The notes under the pieces were generated by a model. The model ran no database searches, was not told the DNA's origin, and saw only the letters and a program-made list of their open reading frames with translations. A program made the position numbers and the translations under genes. Positions 62,936 through 64,000 of a DNA stretch of 64,000 bases are shown in pieces. The stretch spans positions 20,107-84,106 of the forward strand of contig DXMA01000011.1 of assembly GCA_019414445.1 (NCBI GenBank), read 5' to 3'. This DNA is from Collinsella sp. (lineage in GTDB: Bacteria > Actinomycetota > Coriobacteriia > Coriobacteriales > Coriobacteriaceae). Positions within the stretch are counted from its first letter, which is position 1, and each line of letters starts with the position of its first letter.

Positions 62936-63126
62936 ACGCTCTCAATCTCTAATATGCTCTTTCGTGCTTATTTGCGCAGACGATGATACTCCTAATGCAG
63001 CCAGCCGGCACTTAGGGACGTTCCTTTTCTGTCGGCAGCTGGGGACACTCCTTGTCTCTTCTATGACTAGGTGGGGAAGGCGTGCGACAATGGTGGGCGT
63101 TGTGTTGTTCGCGCTAAGGAGTTGCC
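62936..63126. other. Intergenic region with R3 repeats
   Basis: GGCACTTAGGGACGTTCC at 63007 and GCTGGGGACACTCC at about 63038 belong to the R3 family. No gene seen. Confidence 0.5.
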
Positions 63127-63939
63127 ATGTTGTTGTGTCCCGTTTGCCATGAACCGTTGGTGGACGACGAGCGCGGTGCTGCATGCGCGGGCGGACACCG
63201 GTTTGACCGTGCGCGCGAGGGCTATCTATATCTGCTGCGCTCGTCCAAGAGCGGCGACTCCATGGGCGATCCCAAGTCGCAAGCGCGCAGCCGTCGTGAC
63301 TTTCTGAACCGTGGATACTACGCGCCGTTGCGCGACGCAATGGTCGAGCTGGTGCGCGAGCGGGCGACTGGGCGTGCTGCGTCTGCGAACGGTCCTATGA
63401 CCTTGCTCGACATTTGCTGTGGCGAGGGCTACTACACCAGCGCCATGGGCGCGGTATCGGGCGTAGATGCTTACGGGTTCGACTTGGGCAAGGAGATGGT
63501 GCGCCTGGCTGCCAAGCGCGGCGATGCGACCTACTTCGTGGCCAACATGAAGGACATCCCCGTGGCGGACGGCGCCTTCGATATGGTGACCGAGCTCTTC
63601 GCCCCCTTTAACGAGCGTGAGTTTGCCCGCGTGCTGGCGCCCGAGGGCTCGCTCTACACCGTGGTGCCGGGTGCTCGGCATCTGTTTGGCCTCAAGGAGG
63701 TGCTCTACGACACGCCATATCTCAATGACGAAAAGCTGCCACAGACCACCGAGCTTAAACTGGTCGGAACGCAGCGGGTGACAGCTTCCATCACCCTCCA
63801 GACCCAGGCTGACATCGAGGCGGTGTTCCAGATGACGCCCTACTACTACCGCACGCGCCCCGCCGACAAAGAGCGCCTGGCAAACCTCGATACCCTTCAG
63901 ACCGATATCGACTTTATCATCGCCGAGTACCGCCACTAA
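63127..63939 (+). CDS. rlmA: RlmA-like 23S rRNA (guanine-N1) methyltransferase
   Basis: 270 residues. Zinc-binding start LLCPVCHEPL ... CAGGHRFDRAREGYLYLL, then the methyltransferase domain LLDICCGEGYYTSAM and YGFDLGKEMVRLAAKRG. RlmA methylates G745 or G748 in 23S rRNA hairpin 35; which one cannot be told here. AAGGAG precedes the ATG. RR-SRRDFLNRGYYAPLRDAM matches the usual RlmA linker. Confidence 0.85.
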   Translation: MLLCPVCHEPLVDDERGAACAGGHRFDRAREGYLYLLRSSKSGDSMGDPKSQARSRRDFLNRGYYAPLRDAMVELVRERATGRAASANGPMTLLDICCGEGYYTSAMGAVSGVDAYGFDLGKEMVRLAAKRGDATYFVANMKDIPVADGAFDMVTELFAPFNEREFARVLAPEGSLYTVVPGARHLFGLKEVLYDTPYLNDEKLPQTTELKLVGTQRVTASITLQTQADIEAVFQMTPYYYRTRPADKERLANLDTLQTDIDFIIAEYRH

Positions 63940-64000
63940 CCTACCAGACGATATGAGCAGGACATAAAAACATTGAGAGCCCCTGCTGCATGAAAGACCG

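Overview
The window looks like chromosome from a gut member of the Coriobacteriia, most likely Collinsella or a close relative. I infer this from the high GC of the core genes, strong Shine-Dalgarno sites mixed with at least one leaderless start, an LAxTG-type wall-anchored surface protein, class M sirtuins, a CD1871A-type CxxC peptide and a TIGR00730/LOG protein. No database search was possible, so the genus is an inference.

Left end, about 1-10.9 kb: an accessory island. It starts with two small excisionase-like HTH genes, one cut by the window edge. Single-gene or single-operon modules follow, separated by unusually long intergenic stretches: a YjdF (DUF2992) gene with a probable riboswitch leader; an Abi_2/AbiD-F HEPN protein followed by two short ncRNA units that each carry a promoter and terminator; a lone RelB/DinJ antitoxin; a KAP P-loop NTPase plus DUF262/DUF1524 (GmrSD-like) pair; and three SAM methyltransferases. 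A related boundary sequence recurs at five junctions. At three of them it is followed by a hairpin, and two of those hairpins covary perfectly around a fixed loop behind a LexA-like box. This island is the best candidate for undescribed biology.

10.9-16.4 kb: MerR regulator, flavin reductase and a CMD-cupin protein, then an operon of three sirtuin-like proteins, one without the zinc site, divergent from a TetR regulator. 16.4-24.1 kb: two ATPases with nuclease-like C-termini (AAA_14/DUF4143 and DUF234 types, the latter behind four copies of an 18-bp dyad) around a type IIA topoisomerase pair. 24.1-30.9 kb: a 1455-residue surface protein, its LuxR-type neighbour and a GMP synthase without the amidotransferase domain.

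31-40.3 kb: a two-component system divergent from a redox module (CxxC peptide, NapH-like polyferredoxin, TlpA lipoprotein), a fused MacB-like ABC transporter and two membrane proteins. 40.3-47.7 kb: a large hairpin element, a Dus-type enzyme, a SirTM sirtuin plus zinc macrodomain operon bracketed by twin hairpins, glutaredoxin, an XRE-TipAS fusion, TrmO, a PatB-like lyase and a PNPOx-like protein. 47.7-64 kb: a hybrid sensor kinase, ion channel, LOG protein, a frameshifted ClC channel, a YtrA-type ABC operon with a frameshifted ATPase, RF3, a VUT transporter, SDR, Ung, DMT transporter, LysR, MATE and an RlmA-like methyltransferase. Short palindromic repeat families fill many gaps from 30 kb onward.
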